A program made the translations under genes and the position numbers. This document shows positions 25,823-34,735 of a stretch of DNA of 64,000 bases, piece after piece. Positions within the stretch are counted from its first letter, which is position 1, and every line of letters begins with the position of its first letter. The stretch is from Gemmatimonadaceae bacterium (lineage in GTDB: Bacteria > Gemmatimonadota > Gemmatimonadetes > Gemmatimonadales > Gemmatimonadaceae), in the NCBI GenBank assembly GCA_025934775.1, contig JAICWO010000007.1, positions 124,001 to 188,000 of the forward strand, written 5' to 3'. The notes beneath the pieces are model-generated. The model was not told the origin of the DNA and searched no databases. It worked only from the letters and a program-made list of their open reading frames with translations.

Positions 25823-28026
25823 GTCGAGGCGAACTCCGACGTCACGCCGCCGCTCGCCGCCGGATACTCGATGCGATTGTGATACATGCCGACGAGCACC
25901 CGGGTGAACTCGTCCTTGATCGTCTCGATCTGACGCAGCGTGAGCGGTGCGTCGACGAGTTGCCCCTGCTCCACGCGCTGCTTCACGATGTGATCGATCA
26001 CGTCGCGTATGCGATCCGGCGTGGGCTCGTGCAGCACGCGCGTCGCGGCCTCGATGCCGTCGGCGAGCATCACGACCGCGGTCTCGGCGCTCTGCGGCAG
26101 CGGCCCGGGATACGCGTACTCCCGCGCGTCGAGCGGCGAGCTCTCGTTCTGCTTGGCTTTGTCCAGGAAATACGAGATCGTGCCGGTGCCGTGGTGCTCG
26201 GTGATGAACGCGCGCAGCGCGCGCGGCAGCTTGTACTCCGCCGCGAGCTCCAGCCCTTCGTGCACGTGGTTGCGGATGATGTGCGCGCTCGCGTCGGGCC
26301 TGAGCGCATCGTGCGGATTGCGGCCCTTCGACTGGTTCTCCACGAAATACTGCGGCTTTGCGATCTTGCCGATGTCGTGGTAATAGGCGCCGACGCGCGC
26401 GAGGAGCGCGTTCGCGCCGATCGCGCGACACGCCGCCTCGGCGAGATTGGCGATCGCGATCGTGTGCGCATAGGTGCCCGGAGCCTCGAGGCTGAGGCGC
26501 TGCATCAGCGGCCGGTTGAGGTCCGACCACTCGAGCAGCGTCAGATCGGTCTCGATGCCGGTGAACGCTTCCGCCATCGGAAGCAGCAGTACGGCGAGCA
26601 GCACGCAGCCGAGCGCATTGAGCACACCGAACCCGGCGGAGGCGAGGATCGCGCGCGACGACAGATCGAGCGTGAGTCCGATTGCGACGGCGGTGGCCAG
26701 ATAGGCGCCGCCGATCGTGACGATCCACTGATAAAACTGGTTGCGCCGGCGGATCTCGCCGACGGTGAGCGCCGCGACCGCCCCCCCAACCAGGTTGATG
26801 AAGAGCGCGTTCGTGCCGCGGAAAACGCTCTGCCCCGCGACGAGCGTCGTCAGCACCATCGCCGAGATCATGCTGATGCGGCGCCCGAAGAGCGCGCTGA
26901 GGACGACGGCCGCGAGCGCCACGGGCACGAGCTCGGGTATCACGGGCCGCACGTAGGCGATGATCGCGCCGACCGCCAGCACGACGGCCGTGAGCACCGC
27001 CACGGTCATCAAGGACCGCAGCCTGTAATACACGTCCGCTCGAAAGACGAGAAACGGAACGCCGAGCAGCGCGATCAATAGAAAGTTGAATACGATGGAC
27101 CCGACGATCCGCCGCGCGCCGCGCTGCGAGCCGCGATACTGATCCGCCGCGTCGTGCAGCGCGCGAAGCTTCTCGTTCTGCTCGCGCCCAACCACCTCGT
27201 TTGCGCCGATGATCTTCTCACCCGCCTGGACGCTGTACTTCGCGGCGGGAATCGACCGCCGTACGTCCTCGCGCCGCAGCTCGGTCGTCGCGCGGTCGGG
27301 CACGATGGTCGGGTGGAAGAACGTTGCGAGAAGTCTCATGTAGAGCGAATCGCCGGTCGCCGACCCGGGATCCGGGTGCACGAGGCGCGCGCGGCTCACG
27401 AGCATGTTGAACGTCAGCACGCTGTCCGACGACACGCGGTGGTCCTCGCCGCCCGAGCGAATCACGATCTCGCCGCGCACGGAATCGAGGGTCCCCGCGC
27501 TCGCGACGCCTTCGCTGAGCCAGCGGTCGAACACGCGATGCAGCGAGAGGAAGAGCGGGCCGCGCTTTCGGGGCATCGCGAGGTACGCGGCCTGTCCGGC
27601 GGTCAGCGGGATGCCCCAGCTCTCCGCGGCGCGCTGCACGCTGGCGGTCGCGAGCTGCGGATTCGTTGCGGCGGCCTGCGTGACGGCCGCGTTGAAGCCG
27701 TCGAGCGCGGCGCGCGATGAATCGAGCGCCGCGGGCAGGAACTGGAACACCGGCTCGACGCCCGCGACGACCTGCGCTTGCTCCTGCGCCAACTCCGCCG
27801 GCGTCTTCATGACCTTGAACGCGAACGGCGCGATGACGTTGTCGCTCGCTACGGACCCGACTTCGTAGATCGGAAAGTCGATCGCCGGCGATGCCGGGAA
27901 GAGCACGTAGGTGAGCACGGCGAGGAGCAGCGCGATGCCCAGGCGAGCGGCGTGCGCGACGAGCGTGGGCCGGTTCGGCGGCCAATTGACCAGCGCTCGA
28001 CTCGTGATCCGCCCCTCGACGGGCAC
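25819..28026 (-). CDS. 7TM-HD family membrane phosphohydrolase (PgpH-like)
   Basis: 735 residues starting GTG 28026. An N-terminal helix (LGIALLLAVLTYVLFP) anchors a large extracytoplasmic 7TMR-HDED domain, about 45-300. Seven transmembrane helices follow at about 305-480. The cytoplasmic HD domain has ANLAEAACRAIGANALLARV, YYHDIGKIAKPQYFVENQ and ITEHHGTGTISYFL. The Listeria homologue PgpH degrades c-di-AMP. The catalytic HD residues are present, so phosphodiesterase activity is likely. The nucleotide substrate here is inferred, and no diadenylate cyclase is in this window. Confidence 0.9.
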   Translation of the reverse strand: MPVEGRITSRALVNWPPNRPTLVAHAARLGIALLLAVLTYVLFPASPAIDFPIYEVGSVASDNVIAPFAFKVMKTPAELAQEQAQVVAGVEPVFQFLPAALDSSRAALDGFNAAVTQAAATNPQLATASVQRAAESWGIPLTAGQAAYLAMPRKRGPLFLSLHRVFDRWLSEGVASAGTLDSVRGEIVIRSGGEDHRVSSDSVLTFNMLVSRARLVHPDPGSATGDSLYMRLLATFFHPTIVPDRATTELRREDVRRSIPAAKYSVQAGEKIIGANEVVGREQNEKLRALHDAADQYRGSQRGARRIVGSIVFNFLLIALLGVPFLVFRADVYYRLRSLMTVAVLTAVVLAVGAIIAYVRPVIPELVPVALAAVVLSALFGRRISMISAMVLTTLVAGQSVFRGTNALFINLVGGAVAALTVGEIRRRNQFYQWIVTIGGAYLATAVAIGLTLDLSSRAILASAGFGVLNALGCVLLAVLLLPMAEAFTGIETDLTLLEWSDLNRPLMQRLSLEAPGTYAHTIAIANLAEAACRAIGANALLARVGAYYHDIGKIAKPQYFVENQSKGRNPHDALRPDASAHIIRNHVHEGLELAAEYKLPRALRAFITEHHGTGTISYFLDKAKQNESSPLDAREYAYPGPLPQSAETAVVMLADGIEAATRVLHEPTPDRIRDVIDHIVKQRVEQGQLVDAPLTLRQIETIKDEFTRVLVGMYHNRIEYPAASGGVTSEFAST

Positions 28027-28032
28027 GGTGTT

Positions 28033-29004
28033 CTACTCCCCGGCGTCGACGGCGTAGGCGCGTACGATATCACGCACCAATCGGTGCCGAACGACGTCCG
28101 TTTCGTTGAAGTAGTGAAATCCGATGCCGTCGATCCCCGGCAGGATTCGCTCGATCTGCATCAGTCCCGAATCTTCGCGCCGCGGCAGATCGACCTGCGT
28201 CTTGTCGCCGGTGATCACCATTTTCGAATTCACACCGAGGCGCGTCAGCACCATCTTCATCTGCATCGTCGTCGCGTTCTGCGCTTCGTCCACGATCACG
28301 AACGCGTCACCGAGCGTGCGGCCGCGCATGAACGCGAGCGGCGCGACTTCGATCACGCGCTGCTCGAGCGCACGCTGAATGCGCTCGAACGGCATCATGT
28401 CATCGAGCGCGTCGTAGAGGGGCCGCAGATACGGATCGACTTTGGCCTGCATGTCCCCCGGGAGAAAGCCGAGGTTCTCGCCCGCTTCCACGGCCGGACG
28501 CGCGAGCACGATGCGCCGTACGCGCTTTCTCGTGAGTGCGTCGACTGCCGCGGCGACCGCGAGATACGTCTTGCCAGTTCCCGCCGGTCCGATTCCAACG
28601 ACGATGTCGTTGTCCTGAATCTCCTTCAGGTACTCCGCCTGTCCGGGCGTCTTTGGCGTGATGACGCGTCGGATGCCGGGGAGCGCGATTCTTGGCCCCG
28701 CGACACCGTCGCCGGACTCGTCCTCGTCTCGCTCGCCGTTGTCGACCACGTCGCCCATGCGCAGTACGTCGTCCGGCGTGAGCTCGCGGCGCTGGCGCGC
28801 GGCGTCGATCATCCGGTTCGCGATCGCGACCGCGCGCTCGACGAACTCCGGCGTGCCGGAGATCGAAAGCGTATCGCCGCGGAGCGTGACCTTCACGCCG
28901 CCGAGGCGCGACAGCTCGATCAGATTGCTGTCGTTGACGCCGGCGAGCGTGAGCGGATCGGCCCCCTCGGCCGAGAGCTTCTGCGTGATAGTCTCGTCGC
29001 TCAC
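28033..29004 (-). CDS. PhoH family P-loop ATPase
   Basis: 323 residues (PhoL/YbeZ type). A KH-like N-terminal region is followed by Walker A GPAGTGKT at 139-146, FVIVDEAQNAT (Walker B) and ITGDKTQVDLP. It is linked to RNA metabolism, and in many bacteria PhoH/YbeZ works with YbeY, encoded two genes downstream. Its start overlaps the aspS stop by 4 bp, and the 7TM-HD gene begins 6 bp after it. Confidence 0.94.
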   Translation of the reverse strand: MSDETITQKLSAEGADPLTLAGVNDSNLIELSRLGGVKVTLRGDTLSISGTPEFVERAVAIANRMIDAARQRRELTPDDVLRMGDVVDNGERDEDESGDGVAGPRIALPGIRRVITPKTPGQAEYLKEIQDNDIVVGIGPAGTGKTYLAVAAAVDALTRKRVRRIVLARPAVEAGENLGFLPGDMQAKVDPYLRPLYDALDDMMPFERIQRALEQRVIEVAPLAFMRGRTLGDAFVIVDEAQNATTMQMKMVLTRLGVNSKMVITGDKTQVDLPRREDSGLMQIERILPGIDGIGFHYFNETDVVRHRLVRDIVRAYAVDAGE

Positions 29005-30788
29005 GCGTCGCTTCCTGTCACCGCGATGTGCAGGTCAGCGAGATCGTCGCTCGGAACCGACGACGGCGCGCCCTCGAAAAGCGCACGCGCCGCGGTCGTC
29101 TTGGGAAATGCGATCACGTCCCGCAACGACGATGCGCCCGAGAGCTGCATCGCGATCCGGTCGAAGCCGAACGCGATCCCGCCGTGCGGCGGCGCGCCGG
29201 CGCGCAGGCCTTCGAGCAGGAATCCAAACCGTGCCTGCGCCGTTGCCTCGTCGATACCGAGCAGCGAGAAGATCTTTCCCTGGAGAGCGGGATCACTGAT
29301 ACGAATGCTTCCGCCGCCAAGCTCCGTTCCGTTCAACACGCAGTCGTAGGCCTGCGCGCGCGCGCGCTCCGGCGCGCGGTCGAGCAACGCGAGGTCGTCG
29401 GGCATTGGAGAGGTGAACGGGTGGTGCACCGCGCCGAGCGCACCGGTCACCGGATCCTCTTCAAAAAGTGGAAAGTCGGTCACCCAGAGAAAATGATTCT
29501 CGGCCTCCTTCACGAGATTCATACGACGCGCCACGTCCTGCCGTACGCGATCGAGCGCCGCGCTCGACACGCGATCCGCGCCGGCGACGTACAGCCCGAG
29601 ATCGCCGTCGGAGAGACCGAGGTGCGCCGCGGAGCCTTCGGGCAGAAATTTGGCCACGGGTCCCTCGAGCACGCCGTTCGCGGCCTTGAGGCGCAACAAG
29701 CCCATGGCGCCGGCCTTCTTCGCCGCCGACTCGATCTCGTCCACCTGCTTGCGCGACAGCGACGCGCCGCCGGGCACGCGAATGCCGCGCACCCGCCCGC
29801 CCTGCTCGAGCGCCGAGCGCGTGATACCGAAGTCCGCGCCGCGAAAGACGTCGCTCACATCCATGATCGCGAGATCGTAGCGCAAGTCGGGCCGGTCGAT
29901 CCCGTACCGCTCCATCGCCTCCGCGTACGTCATGCGGGGAAACTCGCTCGGGATCTCGATGCCTGCCTCGCTCCACAACGAGCCGATCAAACCCTCCGCC
30001 AGACGCATGATGTCGTCCTGCGCGACGAACGACGCCTCGACGTCGATCTGCGTGAACTCCGGCTGCCGATCCTGCCGCAGGTCCTCGTCGCGGAAACAGC
30101 GCGCGATCTGGAAATATCGATCGAAGCCCGAGACCATGAGCAATTGCTTATAGAGCTGCGGCGACTGCGGAAGCGCGTAGAATTCGCCGGGATGCACGCG
30201 GCTGGGCACGAGGTAGTCGCGTGCGCCTTCCGGCGTCGGCTTGGTGAGGATCGGCGTCTCGATCTCGAAAAAGCCGCGCTCGCTCAGAAATCGCCTCGTC
30301 GCCTGCATGAGGCGATGTCGAAGCAAGATGTTCTCCTGCAATTCCGGGCGCCGAAGGTCGAGAAAACGGTGGCGAAGCCGCAACTCCTCCGCCGCGAGAT
30401 TCTCGTTGCGCGCCCGGGCGACTGGAATCGCCGGCGGCGTGGCCGGCCCCACGATCTGGATCGTAGTCCCCCGCACCTCGACGTCTCCCGTGGCGAGATC
30501 CGGATTGCGCATCGCCTCCGGCCGCGCCACCACGTCTCCACCGATGAGAACGACCGTCTCCTGCCCCGCGCCAACGACGGTCGCGTAGACCTCGGGCGAG
30601 CAGTTTGTCGGATCGAACGATACCTGGACGATTCCCGCGCGATCTCGCAGGTCAATGAACGTCAGGCCGCCGAGGTCGCGGCTCCGATGGATCCAGCCGC
30701 CGAGGCGTACGTGGCGGCCGATGTCGCTCGAGCGGAGCGCGCCACACAGATCGGTACGATGGGTTGTGGCGAGAGAGTTGGTACTCAT
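29001..30788 (-). CDS. aspS: Aspartyl-tRNA synthetase
   Basis: 595 residues, class II bacterial-type AspRS. The OB-fold anticodon domain has VRLGGWIHRSRDLGGLTFID. Motif 2 is FRDEDLRQDRQPEFTQIDVE. A GAD insertion domain sits between about 290 and 420. Motif 3 is GIAFGFDRIAMQLSG. It charges tRNA-Asp; whether it also charges tRNA-Asn is not settled here. ATG 30788 gives MSTNSLATTHRTDLCG; a TTG three bases upstream is possible. No clear Shine-Dalgarno sequence precedes it. It heads the roughly 21-kb minus-strand block. Confidence 0.96.
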   Translation of the reverse strand: MSTNSLATTHRTDLCGALRSSDIGRHVRLGGWIHRSRDLGGLTFIDLRDRAGIVQVSFDPTNCSPEVYATVVGAGQETVVLIGGDVVARPEAMRNPDLATGDVEVRGTTIQIVGPATPPAIPVARARNENLAAEELRLRHRFLDLRRPELQENILLRHRLMQATRRFLSERGFFEIETPILTKPTPEGARDYLVPSRVHPGEFYALPQSPQLYKQLLMVSGFDRYFQIARCFRDEDLRQDRQPEFTQIDVEASFVAQDDIMRLAEGLIGSLWSEAGIEIPSEFPRMTYAEAMERYGIDRPDLRYDLAIMDVSDVFRGADFGITRSALEQGGRVRGIRVPGGASLSRKQVDEIESAAKKAGAMGLLRLKAANGVLEGPVAKFLPEGSAAHLGLSDGDLGLYVAGADRVSSAALDRVRQDVARRMNLVKEAENHFLWVTDFPLFEEDPVTGALGAVHHPFTSPMPDDLALLDRAPERARAQAYDCVLNGTELGGGSIRISDPALQGKIFSLLGIDEATAQARFGFLLEGLRAGAPPHGGIAFGFDRIAMQLSGASSLRDVIAFPKTTAARALFEGAPSSVPSDDLADLHIAVTGSDA

Positions 30789-30890
30789 CAAGGAGTGTGA
30801 TCGGGGAACCGTCGGCTCACGTACCGCGCGAAATGGACCAGTCCGCGCGACGCTGTCTTTGGCCGAGTCGAAATAGGCCGTCAGCGCGAG

Positions 30891-30937
30891 CTGTCCGATG
30901 GACAGTCGGCGGGCCGGGTGTCCGGCTCAGGCCGGAC
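30891..30937. other. Two adjacent hairpins between aspS and the barrel gene
   Basis: CTGTCC-GAT-GGACAG (30891-30905) and GTCCGGC-TCAG-GCCGGAC (30920-30937) are perfect short stems in the 269-bp divergent gap. They would lie in the aspS leader if transcription starts upstream of them. A TTGACC at 31022 and GATAAC at 31043 could serve the plus-strand gene, but the 15-bp spacing is poor. Confidence 0.5.
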
Positions 30938-31057
30938 CGGAAGCAGGAGTTGCTTCAATCGATCGATCATTTCAGTCCTTGGAATGTAGGTCCGATGAGC
31001 GCGCGACGGTAGTCATTTCGCTTGACCAGCCGCATACGCTCCGATAACGTCAAGTAT

Positions 31058-31963
31058 ATGTCACGCTTGGCTTTTGCCGCGCTGGCCTCGATCGTCGTCT
31101 CCAGTGCGGGCGCGGCGCAGCAAGTACCCGGGCGCGACCTGCTGGAGTTCCCGATCGGGCTGCTCGCCGAGCCCGCTCCGCTCAGCACGCAGATGGGCGG
31201 CGGCTTCTGGAACCCCGCCACCGCGGCGCTTGGCGCGGACACCGTCGCGCGCATCGGCTTCGCCGGACTGACCACGCCTCAAGATCAGGGCGTGCGTCTC
31301 GAGATGGCGTCCGGCGCCTATCGCCTTCGGTCCAGCACCAGCTCGAGCACGACCGCGAGCTTCTCTGTCGTCCAGGCGTCGGTGTCCGACATCGTACGCA
31401 CCGAAACAGACCCGCAGTCGGTTGGCTCGGAGATTCCGTACGGCACCACGCTGCTTTCAGCGGGCATCTCGCAACGCCGCTCGTTTCTCGAAGCGGGCAT
31501 CGACGCGCGCTATCGCTGGGCAATCGCCGACGAGCAGCATGCGCAGAGCTTCGCGCTCGACGGCGGCATCGTCGCCGATCGGCTCGGGCCCATTCCCGTG
31601 CGGGTCGCGCTCTCCACGTTCCTGTTCACTCCGAATCGCTCGCAGGATGCGGCAACGTACTCGGCGGCGGCCGATCTCCCGCTCTTCAGGCGCGATTCGA
31701 CGCTGGCGATTCGCGGCGGGTATTCGCTGAGTCGCACGGCGGGGCGTGGCCGCGAAGGATACAGCTTCGCGTCGCTGCGGTACGCGGCGCTCGAAGCGAA
31801 CGGCGGCGTTGCCGAAACCAACATCTACGGCGGCTCCGATCGTCGCTGGCGGTTTGGTATTGGCTTGCACTATGCCGGGTATACCGTGGCGATCGGGCGT
31901 GAGGACGGCGCCGCGGGATTCGGCGCGAGCACGCAGTTTCTTCTCACCAGAGCATTCCGTTGA
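31058..31963 (+). CDS. Secreted outer-membrane beta-barrel candidate, function unknown
   Basis: 301 residues from ATG 31058 with a signal peptide (MSRLAFAALASIVVSSAGAAQ). The rest is built from alternating polar/hydrophobic segments of strand length. It ends with an aromatic terminal residue pattern (GASTQFLLTRAFR). The early motif PLSTQMGGGFWNPATAAL resembles the start of PorV/FadL-like barrels. It is translationally coupled to rlmN by a TTGA overlap, an odd pairing of an envelope protein with an rRNA methylase. An upstream in-frame TTG (31022) would destroy the signal peptide and is rejected. No specific family can be named. Confidence 0.65.
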   Translation: MSRLAFAALASIVVSSAGAAQQVPGRDLLEFPIGLLAEPAPLSTQMGGGFWNPATAALGADTVARIGFAGLTTPQDQGVRLEMASGAYRLRSSTSSSTTASFSVVQASVSDIVRTETDPQSVGSEIPYGTTLLSAGISQRRSFLEAGIDARYRWAIADEQHAQSFALDGGIVADRLGPIPVRVALSTFLFTPNRSQDAATYSAAADLPLFRRDSTLAIRGGYSLSRTAGRGREGYSFASLRYAALEANGGVAETNIYGGSDRRWRFGIGLHYAGYTVAIGREDGAAGFGASTQFLLTRAFR

Positions 31964-33066
31964 CCGACACGAACGCCGCACCGACGACGCCAAAGCGCAA
32001 TCTTCTCGACCTCACGCCCGAAGCGGCGCGCGAGCGATTGCGTGAATTCTTCGCCGGGATCGGCGAGCCGAGCTATCGCGCGAACCAGGTCGTTCGACAC
32101 CTCTGGCAGACGCCGGCGGCGAGCTTCGATGCGATGACGGATCTCCCCAAGCGCCTGCGCGAAGTGCTCGCGGAGCATTTCGACCTGCCGCGGCTGGAGA
32201 TTGCCGCGCGGCAGACGTCCACCGACGGGACCGAGAAGTTCCTGTTTCGGTTGCACGACAACGAAGCGATCGAGACGGTCGCGATTCCGGAGGGCGATCG
32301 CCTCACGCTCTGCATCTCGTCGCAGGCGGGGTGCGCGCTCCAATGCGCGTTCTGCGCGACCGGCGCGATGGGGTTCAGCCGCAATCTCACGGTCTTCGAG
32401 ATTGCTGGTCAGGTGCGCGAGATGCGCTTGCTCGATCCGCCGATCAAGGTGACGAACATCGTGTTCATGGGCATGGGCGAGCCGCTCATGAACTGGAAGG
32501 CCGTCGATCCGGCGCTCACCATTCTCAACGACGCGAACGGCCTCGGTATCGGGGCGCGGCACATCACCATCTCGACGGTTGGAGTGCTCCCCGGCATCGT
32601 CGCGCTCGGCGAGCGGCCGGAGCAGTTCCGGTTGGCGATCTCGATTCACGCGCCGAATGACGGGCTTCGCCGCGAGCTCATGCCGATCAACACCAAGTAC
32701 CCGCTCGCCGACGTGATCGAGGCCGCGAAGGTCTTCGACCGGCGCGTGACGTTCGAGTACGTGATGCTCGGCGGCGTGAACGACGGCGAGGAGCACGCGA
32801 TCCAGCTCGCGCGGCTCGCGAACGAGTGTCGAGCATTCGTGAATTTGATTCCTCTACATCCGGGCGGCGCACAGGGCTTCACGCCGTCCACGCCGGACCG
32901 CATCCGCGACTTCGCGCGCGAGCTGCGCGCCGACGACGTGGAGGTCGCGGTGCGCAAGAGCCGCGGCGTCGACATCGCGGCGGCGTGCGGACAGCTACGG
33001 GTAGAACGGCTCGGCCGGCGGCCGCCACGTCGCCCCAATCACGACGGTGACGTCCAGGTAGCTTGA
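31960..33066 (+). CDS. rlmN: 23S rRNA (adenine-2503-C2)-methyltransferase RlmN
   Basis: 368 residues, radical-SAM methylase of 23S A2503 and tRNA A37. The 4Fe-4S motif CALQCAFC gives Cys125, Cys129 and Cys132. Cys118 and the methyl-carrier Cys343 (AAACGQLR) are present. GMGEPLMNW and STVGVLPGI are family signatures. The start is TTG 31960, overlapping the previous stop codon. The last ~18 residues (RRPPRRPNHDGDVQVA) form a basic tail that reads into the convergent LytR_C gene (72-bp overlap), longer than in typical homologues. Confidence 0.95.
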   Translation: MTDTNAAPTTPKRNLLDLTPEAARERLREFFAGIGEPSYRANQVVRHLWQTPAASFDAMTDLPKRLREVLAEHFDLPRLEIAARQTSTDGTEKFLFRLHDNEAIETVAIPEGDRLTLCISSQAGCALQCAFCATGAMGFSRNLTVFEIAGQVREMRLLDPPIKVTNIVFMGMGEPLMNWKAVDPALTILNDANGLGIGARHITISTVGVLPGIVALGERPEQFRLAISIHAPNDGLRRELMPINTKYPLADVIEAAKVFDRRVTFEYVMLGGVNDGEEHAIQLARLANECRAFVNLIPLHPGGAQGFTPSTPDRIRDFARELRADDVEVAVRKSRGVDIAAACGQLRVERLGRRPPRRPNHDGDVQVA

Positions 33067-33420
33067 GCTGTCGGCGCGCGGCCGCACGTTGGCCGCACCG
33101 AACACTTTCGCGACGCGGTTTGCCCAATCGGGATGCCCGCTCACGTCGAGCACGAGCGTGGTGTCCTGCTGCGCGGCCGCGTTCCCCGACTCGACGACGT
33201 CGAAGCCCCGGTCGCGCAGCAGCATCGTCGCACGGCGCGCGAGCCCGCGCACGTTCGTGCCGTTGAGCACCTCCACCTTGATGCGAACACCCTCGGGTGC
33301 TCGCGCCTCGCTACGTGCCGCGCGGGGCCCATCATGCCGCAACCGCGCTCGCGCCACCGCGCCCGCGCCGAGGAGGATCGCGAGCCCGAGTGGGATCGCG
33401 AGCAGGCGCGCGCGGTTCAT
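32995..33420 (-). CDS. LytR C-terminal domain (LytR_C) membrane-anchored protein
   Basis: 141 residues. An N-terminal membrane anchor (ARLLAIPLGLAILLGAGAVA) is followed by a LytR_C/SPOR-like fold: IKVEVLNGTNVRGLARRATMLLRDRGFDVVESG. The domain is thought to bind cell-wall or envelope polymers. It overlaps the YqeK-like gene by 4 bp; LytR_C and YqeK genes are often neighbours near nadD/rsfS. Its 3' end overlaps rlmN by 72 bp in convergent orientation. Confidence 0.85.
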   Translation of the reverse strand: MNRARLLAIPLGLAILLGAGAVARARLRHDGPRAARSEARAPEGVRIKVEVLNGTNVRGLARRATMLLRDRGFDVVESGNAAAQQDTTLVLDVSGHPDWANRVAKVFGAANVRPRADSSSYLDVTVVIGATWRPPAEPFYP

Positions 33421-33983
33421 CGGATCGCGTTCCAGAGCGCGACGGTTTCGGGAAAGAGCGTGAACCCTTCCCGCAGGGCGTACTCGAGCCTCGCGCGCAC
33501 GACCTGACGAAAGACGCCATCGAAGTCGTGCGGTACCTGGTGCGCGAGAAAGGCGCGATCGGTGCGCGCGAACCGGCGGCCTGGCTCGAGAAAGTCGGCC
33601 ATGTAGAGCGCGCGACCGGTGCGATCCCAGTCGGGCGCGCCGACCGTGTGAAATCGGATCGCGAGTCGAACGCCCGGGGTGGATTCACCCCGCGTCTCGA
33701 GCAGGTTCGCCACCGCGGGCCCGTGCAGCAGCTCCTCGTCGCGCGTGTAGTCGCGCGCCAGCTCGCGGAGCTCGGACTCGGGCGCATCGCGCAGCGCGTC
33801 GTGCAGGTAGCCCGCGCTATACCACGCATCCGCTTCGTCTGCCGGGATGTGCATCGCGGCCGCCCAGTGCATGAGCATTCGACAAACGCGCGTGATGTGC
33901 TGCAGGCGTTTGTCGGTGACGTTGGCCCACGACGGCAGCGAGACGTCGCCGGTCGTGCCAGCGAATTGCTGTGCGCCTGTCAT
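33417..33983 (-). CDS. YqeK-like HD-domain hydrolase
   Basis: 188 residues. HD-superfamily metal ligands are visible: the early His in RLQHITRVCRMLMHWA, GYLHDALRD (about 60-68), HGPAVANLL, and ALYMADFLEPGRRF. YqeK-type proteins hydrolyse diadenosine tetraphosphate symmetrically. Here the sequence is divergent and lacks the usual nadD and rsfS neighbours, so the substrate is inferred. It is coupled to folK upstream and LytR_C downstream by 4-bp overlaps. Confidence 0.8.
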   Translation of the reverse strand: MTGAQQFAGTTGDVSLPSWANVTDKRLQHITRVCRMLMHWAAAMHIPADEADAWYSAGYLHDALRDAPESELRELARDYTRDEELLHGPAVANLLETRGESTPGVRLAIRFHTVGAPDWDRTGRALYMADFLEPGRRFARTDRAFLAHQVPHDFDGVFRQVVRARLEYALREGFTLFPETVALWNAIR

Positions 33984-34390
33984 CGATCGACTCCCAGCTC
34001 GCTCAGCTCCCGCTGCCAGAAATCGCGATTGGGCAGCTCCGGGTGCGGCACACGGAGTCCGGGTTCGTCAGCGCGCTGATGCTCGAAGCGGACGATGTCG
34101 AGGTCGAGCGTACGCGGTCCCCATCGCACATCGCGCGTACGCCCCTCGGCACGCTCGATCGCCTGCAGGCGGTCGAGCAACTCGCCGGGGGTGAGTGACG
34201 TCCGCAGCGCGACCATCTGATTGAGATACGCGCCCTGCGCGACGGGACCGAGTGGCTGTGTTTCCTCGATCGATGATTCCGCGATCACTTCCGTATTCGG
34301 GAGTGCCGCGAGCGCGGCGCGCGCGCGAGTGAGATACGCCGCCCGGTCGCCAAGGTTCGAGCCCAACGCGACGTACGCCACGTCAATCAT
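33980..34390 (-). CDS. folK: 2-amino-4-hydroxy-6-hydroxymethyldihydropteridine diphosphokinase
   Basis: Transfers pyrophosphate to 6-hydroxymethyl-dihydropterin in folate synthesis. 136 residues from ATG 34390, starting MIDVAYVALGSNLGDRAAYL, the canonical HPPK N-terminus. The active-site segment WGPRTLDLDIVRF and the C-terminal RVPHPELPNRDF are intact. It overlaps folB by 8 bp and the YqeK-like gene by 4 bp. Confidence 0.96.
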   Translation of the reverse strand: MIDVAYVALGSNLGDRAAYLTRARAALAALPNTEVIAESSIEETQPLGPVAQGAYLNQMVALRTSLTPGELLDRLQAIERAEGRTRDVRWGPRTLDLDIVRFEHQRADEPGLRVPHPELPNRDFWQRELSELGVDR

Positions 34391-34724
34391 TCGCCTGGCG
34401 TTCGACGACGACTTCCGCGTACACCAGCGGCCCGCCGAGGGCGACGTGCGGTTTGCGCACCGCCACACGAACCGCGCGGACGCGCGCATTGTGCGCGATC
34501 GCGGCGTCCGCGATGCGGTCGCCGATCTGCTCGAGGAAGTCGATGGAGCCGGAATTGATCACGGTCGCGACGAGGTCATACAATCCGCGGTAGTCGACGA
34601 CGACATCGCCGGGTGCGACGCGCACGCGCAGATCCACCTCGATCGGCTGCGCGACGCTGCGTTCGTGCGGCAGTATTCCCACGAGCGCGTGAAAGCGCAT
34701 CGCGCGGAGTGTGATCTCGTACAC
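34383..34724 (-). CDS. folB: Dihydroneopterin aldolase
   Basis: 113 residues from GTG 34724, folate pathway. Converts 7,8-dihydroneopterin to 6-hydroxymethyl-dihydropterin and glycolaldehyde. Family features are FHALVGILPHERSVAQPIEV, DYRGLYDLV and VRVAVRKPHVALGG, with the catalytic Lys in RKP. It sits 11 bp downstream of trpA and overlaps folK. folP and folE are not nearby. Confidence 0.95.
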   Translation of the reverse strand: MYEITLRAMRFHALVGILPHERSVAQPIEVDLRVRVAPGDVVVDYRGLYDLVATVINSGSIDFLEQIGDRIADAAIAHNARVRAVRVAVRKPHVALGGPLVYAEVVVERQAND

Positions 34725-34735
34725 GGGCGCGCGGC

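Noticed and set aside
30764-31012. Small plus-strand frame near an AAGGAG sequence upstream of the barrel gene
   Set aside because: The AAGGAG lies only one base from the nearest GTG, and the translation is low-complexity Arg/Ser without similarity.
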